DNA of 64,000 bases, taken from the NCBI RefSeq assembly GCF_019431045.1, contig NZ_JAHXPT010000012.1:62001-126000 (forward strand). The letters run 5' to 3'. This stretch comes from Clostridium weizhouense. Its GTDB lineage: Bacteria; Bacillota; Clostridia; Clostridiales; Clostridiaceae. Position 1 is the first letter of the stretch. Each line of letters begins with the position of its first letter. A program made the translations under genes and the position numbers. Below, one piece after another: positions 61,322-64,000 of this stretch. The notes under the pieces are model-generated. The model searched no databases. It was not told the DNA's origin and worked only from the letters and a program-made list of their open reading frames with translations.

Positions 61322-62509
61322 ATGAAAGAAGTAATACTTACAGTAAAAAAAGAATTTGTAACTAAGTACAAAAATGGGTATCCATTAGTTTTTGAAGATG
61401 CTTTAGAGAGTGCAAAATGCTTAAAAGATGAAGGGCAAATAATAACTCTTATAGACGACAAAAAGGCTTTTTTAGGAAGAGGATATTATGGGAATCAGAA
61501 TAAGGGTTGCGGATGGGTTTTAAGTAATAGTAAAAATAGTAAATTTGACTACAGGTTTTTTTACGATAAATTGAGAAATGCATTTTCTAAAAGAATGAGA
61601 TATTATCATTCCAAGGACACGACTGCATTTAGGGTATTTAATGGTGAAGGTGATGGAATTGGTGGTCTTACTATAGATTATTTTGATGAATATTATCTTA
61701 TAACTTGGTATAGTAAGGGGATATACGTATTTAAAGATATGATAATTAAGGCTATAAAATCATTAGTTTCTTTTGAAGGGATATATGAAAAAAAGAGATT
61801 TGATGAAAATGGGATGGTTTTAGAAGAAGACAGTTATTATTGTGGTAGAAAAGCACCAGAGCCTTTAATAGTTAAAGAAAATGGAGTTAATTTTGCAATT
61901 TACTTAAATGAAGGTGCAATGGTTGGAGTATTTCTAGATCAAAAAGAAGTAAGAAAATCTATTAGAGATAAATATTCGAAAGGGAAGAAAGTATTAAATA
62001 CATTTTCTTATACAGGAGCTTTTTCTATGGCAGCCGCAAGAGGGGGAGCTATTACTACAAGTGTTGATTTAGCATCAAGAAGTTTAGAAAAAACAATTGA
62101 AAATTTTAATATAAATAAAATTAATCCTGAAAAGCATAATATAGTAGTTGAAGATATTTTTCTTTATTTTAAAAAGGCTAAAAAAGAAGAATTAAAGTTT
62201 GATTTAGTAATTCTTGATCCACCAAGTTTTGCAACATCTAAAGATCATAAATTTAGTGCGGCAAAAGATTATAAAGATTTAGTTAAATTAGCTATTGAAG
62301 TAACAGAAAATGAAGGAGTAATAGTTGCATCTACTAATTGTGCTGCATTTAATATGGCTAAATTTAAGAAATTTATAGATAAAGCTTTTAAAGAGAGTAA
62401 TAAACATTATGAAATTTTAGAGGAACATACATTACCACAAGATTTTATGATTACAGATAAGTTTCCTGAAGGAAATTATTTAAAAGTATTGTTTGTAAAA
62501 GTTTATTAA
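61322..62509 (+). CDS. RlmI-like class I SAM-dependent rRNA methyltransferase
   Basis: A 395-residue RNA methyltransferase with an N-terminal PUA domain (about residues 1-75). A linker domain (about 80-195: TAFRVFNGEGDGIGGLTIDYFDEYYLI) and a Rossmann methyltransferase domain follow. The latter has GVFLDQKEVRKSIR (about 201-214), LNTFSYTGAFSMAAARGGA (about 223-241) and catalytic LDPPSFATS (about 298-306). It is similar in length and layout to E. coli RlmI (396 residues), which makes m5C in 23S rRNA; the exact target here is not certain. SD AGGACGG precedes the ATG. Confidence 0.9.
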   Translation: MKEVILTVKKEFVTKYKNGYPLVFEDALESAKCLKDEGQIITLIDDKKAFLGRGYYGNQNKGCGWVLSNSKNSKFDYRFFYDKLRNAFSKRMRYYHSKDTTAFRVFNGEGDGIGGLTIDYFDEYYLITWYSKGIYVFKDMIIKAIKSLVSFEGIYEKKRFDENGMVLEEDSYYCGRKAPEPLIVKENGVNFAIYLNEGAMVGVFLDQKEVRKSIRDKYSKGKKVLNTFSYTGAFSMAAARGGAITTSVDLASRSLEKTIENFNINKINPEKHNIVVEDIFLYFKKAKKEELKFDLVILDPPSFATSKDHKFSAAKDYKDLVKLAIEVTENEGVIVASTNCAAFNMAKFKKFIDKAFKESNKHYEILEEHTLPQDFMITDKFPEGNYLKVLFVKVY

Positions 62510-62760
62510 TATAGTTTGATTTTTGGTAGATATTATGAATGAATTAATAAGTTCTAATCTTTCTAATAGTGAATATATTTATATAAAAAATTATAAATAA
62601 ATGGACTTATTTTTGCCTATATTGTAAGCTTTATATATTAGAAAAAATTTATATTTAATATAAATAAAAAAACATAAAAAAGTTTACTATTTATAATATT
62701 TTATAAATATAGAAAGATTTAAATTTTAATTTGTATAATAAAAAGAGGGGACTAATTATT
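62510..62760. other. Intergenic region before the L,D-transpeptidase gene
   Basis: About 250 nt, very AT-rich, with no ORF or strong hairpin. TTTATAAATATAG-type stretches near 62700 recall family B weakly, but I cannot align them confidently. Confidence 0.35.
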
Positions 62761-64000
62761 ATGAAACGACAAAAGCATAAAAGCAACAAAAATAAGAGAA
62801 ATATGATTATTTGCTTTTCTATTTTTATGTCAATGTATTTAGGAGTATCAGCATATTTTATAAATCATTTTTATTTTGGTACTAAAATTAATGGTATTAA
62901 TGTTGCTGGAAAAACTGTAAAGCAAGCAGATGAATTAATATCATCATCTATATCAACATATACATTAGAATTACAGGGGAGAGATGGTAAAAATGAAGAG
63001 ATTAAAGGAAGTAATATTGCTTTAACATATGATCCAAAAGATAAAATTACTGATTTAAAAAATAGTCAGAACCCTTTAGCATGGATTACTTCAATTTTTA
63101 ATAAAAATCATACTAAATTAGATGAATTAGTTAAATTAGATGAAAATTTATTAAAAGAACAAATAAATAAGTTATCATATTTTGATAGCAAAAATATAGT
63201 TGAACCTAAAAATGCTACTTTTAATTATATTGATGACGCTTATGAAATTCAAAAAGAAGTCATGGGAAATAAAATTATTAAAGAAAATTTATATGGAAAT
63301 GTGAAGAATTCAATTCTTAAAGGTGACACAGTATTAAATTTGGGTGAGACAGATTCATATGAAAATCCTAAATATGTTGCTAACTCCAATGAAGTGCTTG
63401 AAGCTAAAAAGTTACTTGATAAATATACAAGTATGAAAATTACATACACTTTTGGCAGTAAACAAGAAATTGTAGATGGTTCTATAATAAATAAGTGGCT
63501 TGAAACTGATGAAAATATGAATGTTGTATTTAATGAAAAAAAGATGAGAAGTTATATAGATTCATTAGCTCGTCAATATAATACATTTGGTAATACAAGA
63601 GAGTTTCTTTCAGCATTAGGAAAAACAATACAAGTTAGTGGTGGTAACTATGGTTGGATAATTGATAAAACTAAAGAAGTAAAAGATTTAGTTGAAATTA
63701 TTAAAAAGGGACAAGATGTAACTAAAGAACCTGCATATTCACAAACAGCAGTTTCACGTGAAAAAAATGATATTGGAAATACATATGTAGAAATTAATAT
63801 GACAAAACAGCATGTATGGTTTTATAAAAATGGTGTCCTTGTTACGGAAGGGGATGTTGTTACTGGTAATTTAAATAACAACTGTGGTACTCCAGTAGGT
63901 GTGTATAGATTAAATTATAGAGAAAGAAATGCAACATTAAAAGGTGAAAACTATGCTGCACCAGTTAATTTTTGGCTACCTTTTAATGGAAACATAGGAC
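62761..64000 (+). CDS. L,D-transpeptidase with PG-binding repeats, 5' part
   Basis: An open frame from ATG 62761 to the window edge; the C-terminal part lies outside. A basic N-terminus (MKRQKHKSNKNKRN) precedes a signal anchor (about residues 15-37). An extracellular part follows with PG_binding_4-type repeats (about 40-330: TKINGINVAGKTVKQADELI; SSYVDS-like segments). The beginning of a YkuD transpeptidase domain (about 340 onward: YVEINMTKQHVWFYKNGVLVTEGDVVTGN, then GTPVGVYRLNYRERNATLKG) is also present. YkuD enzymes make 3-3 peptidoglycan crosslinks or attach proteins. The catalytic Cys motif is beyond the edge. SD GAGGGG lies upstream of the ATG. Confidence 0.88.
   Translation, partial: MKRQKHKSNKNKRNMIICFSIFMSMYLGVSAYFINHFYFGTKINGINVAGKTVKQADELISSSISTYTLELQGRDGKNEEIKGSNIALTYDPKDKITDLKNSQNPLAWITSIFNKNHTKLDELVKLDENLLKEQINKLSYFDSKNIVEPKNATFNYIDDAYEIQKEVMGNKIIKENLYGNVKNSILKGDTVLNLGETDSYENPKYVANSNEVLEAKKLLDKYTSMKITYTFGSKQEIVDGSIINKWLETDENMNVVFNEKKMRSYIDSLARQYNTFGNTREFLSALGKTIQVSGGNYGWIIDKTKEVKDLVEIIKKGQDVTKEPAYSQTAVSREKNDIGNTYVEINMTKQHVWFYKNGVLVTEGDVVTGNLNNNCGTPVGVYRLNYRERNATLKGENYAAPVNFWLPFNGNIG

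Overview
The window is very AT-rich chromosomal DNA from a low-G+C, anaerobic, probably spore-forming Firmicute, most likely Clostridium sensu stricto. The evidence is the AT-rich codon use, strong Shine-Dalgarno (SD) sites, glycyl-radical pyruvate formate-lyase with its activase, L-lactate dehydrogenase, rubredoxin, a T-box in front of argS, short FeoAB, a split transketolase and a CvfB-type S1 protein. I cannot name the species. I see no rRNA, tRNA, CRISPR array, prophage or intact insertion sequence. Gene content is mostly core metabolism and housekeeping.

Layout. 1-6.9 kb: fermentation genes (3' part of pflB, then pflA, rubredoxin, a DnaQ-like exonuclease, ldh), then asnA and birA. 7.3-12 kb: an exported phosphodiester-glycosidase protein with an unknown anchored partner, a site-2 protease and a Ppx/GppA protein. 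12-19.9 kb: T-box plus argS, an AI-2E-type permease, the iron operon feoA-feoB-small Cys-rich protein (minus strand) under a Fur-like box, and a HAD phosphatase/RNase H-like pair. 20-25.6 kb: a secreted ComEC-like metallohydrolase, a large unrecognised P-loop protein, a CmpB-family membrane protein, an Lrp regulator and a small membrane protein. 25.7-29.9 kb: trehalose operon treB-treC-treR with three TATACGTA operators. 30-38.7 kb: PHP protein, gamma-carbonic anhydrase, CvfB-like protein, CheV, DUF5662, YhaM-like exoribonuclease, chemoreceptor, acyltransferase. 39-46.8 kb: a GntR regulator and a nucleoside salvage cluster (uridine phosphorylase, NupC, DeoB, two-subunit transketolase, DeoD) that moves nucleoside ribose into the pentose phosphate pathway. 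47-64 kb: PilZ protein, MnmM-like methyltransferase, FAD oxidoreductase, AraC regulator, murE with a dicarboxylate symporter, a small (p)ppGpp synthetase, an MFS pump, a Cys-rich copper-storage-type protein, a decayed HAD gene, GNAT, alpha/beta hydrolase, a cysteine-synthase-like enzyme, an RlmI-like methyltransferase and the 5' part of an L,D-transpeptidase.

What the genes do not explain. Intergenic regions carry several families of short dispersed repeats: a ~160-bp imperfect palindrome with GGCAYA ends (family A), a ~110-bp AT-rich repeat in both orientations (B), a degenerate repeat (C) and ~70-nt palindromes (E). A folded element at 58.7 kb has two mutually exclusive pairings. The PilZ gene has its SD 27 nt from its start codon, and a hairpin between them would restore a 7-nt spacing. 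Several operons are bounded by strong inverted-repeat terminators. Families and roles come from reading motifs only; no database search was run.
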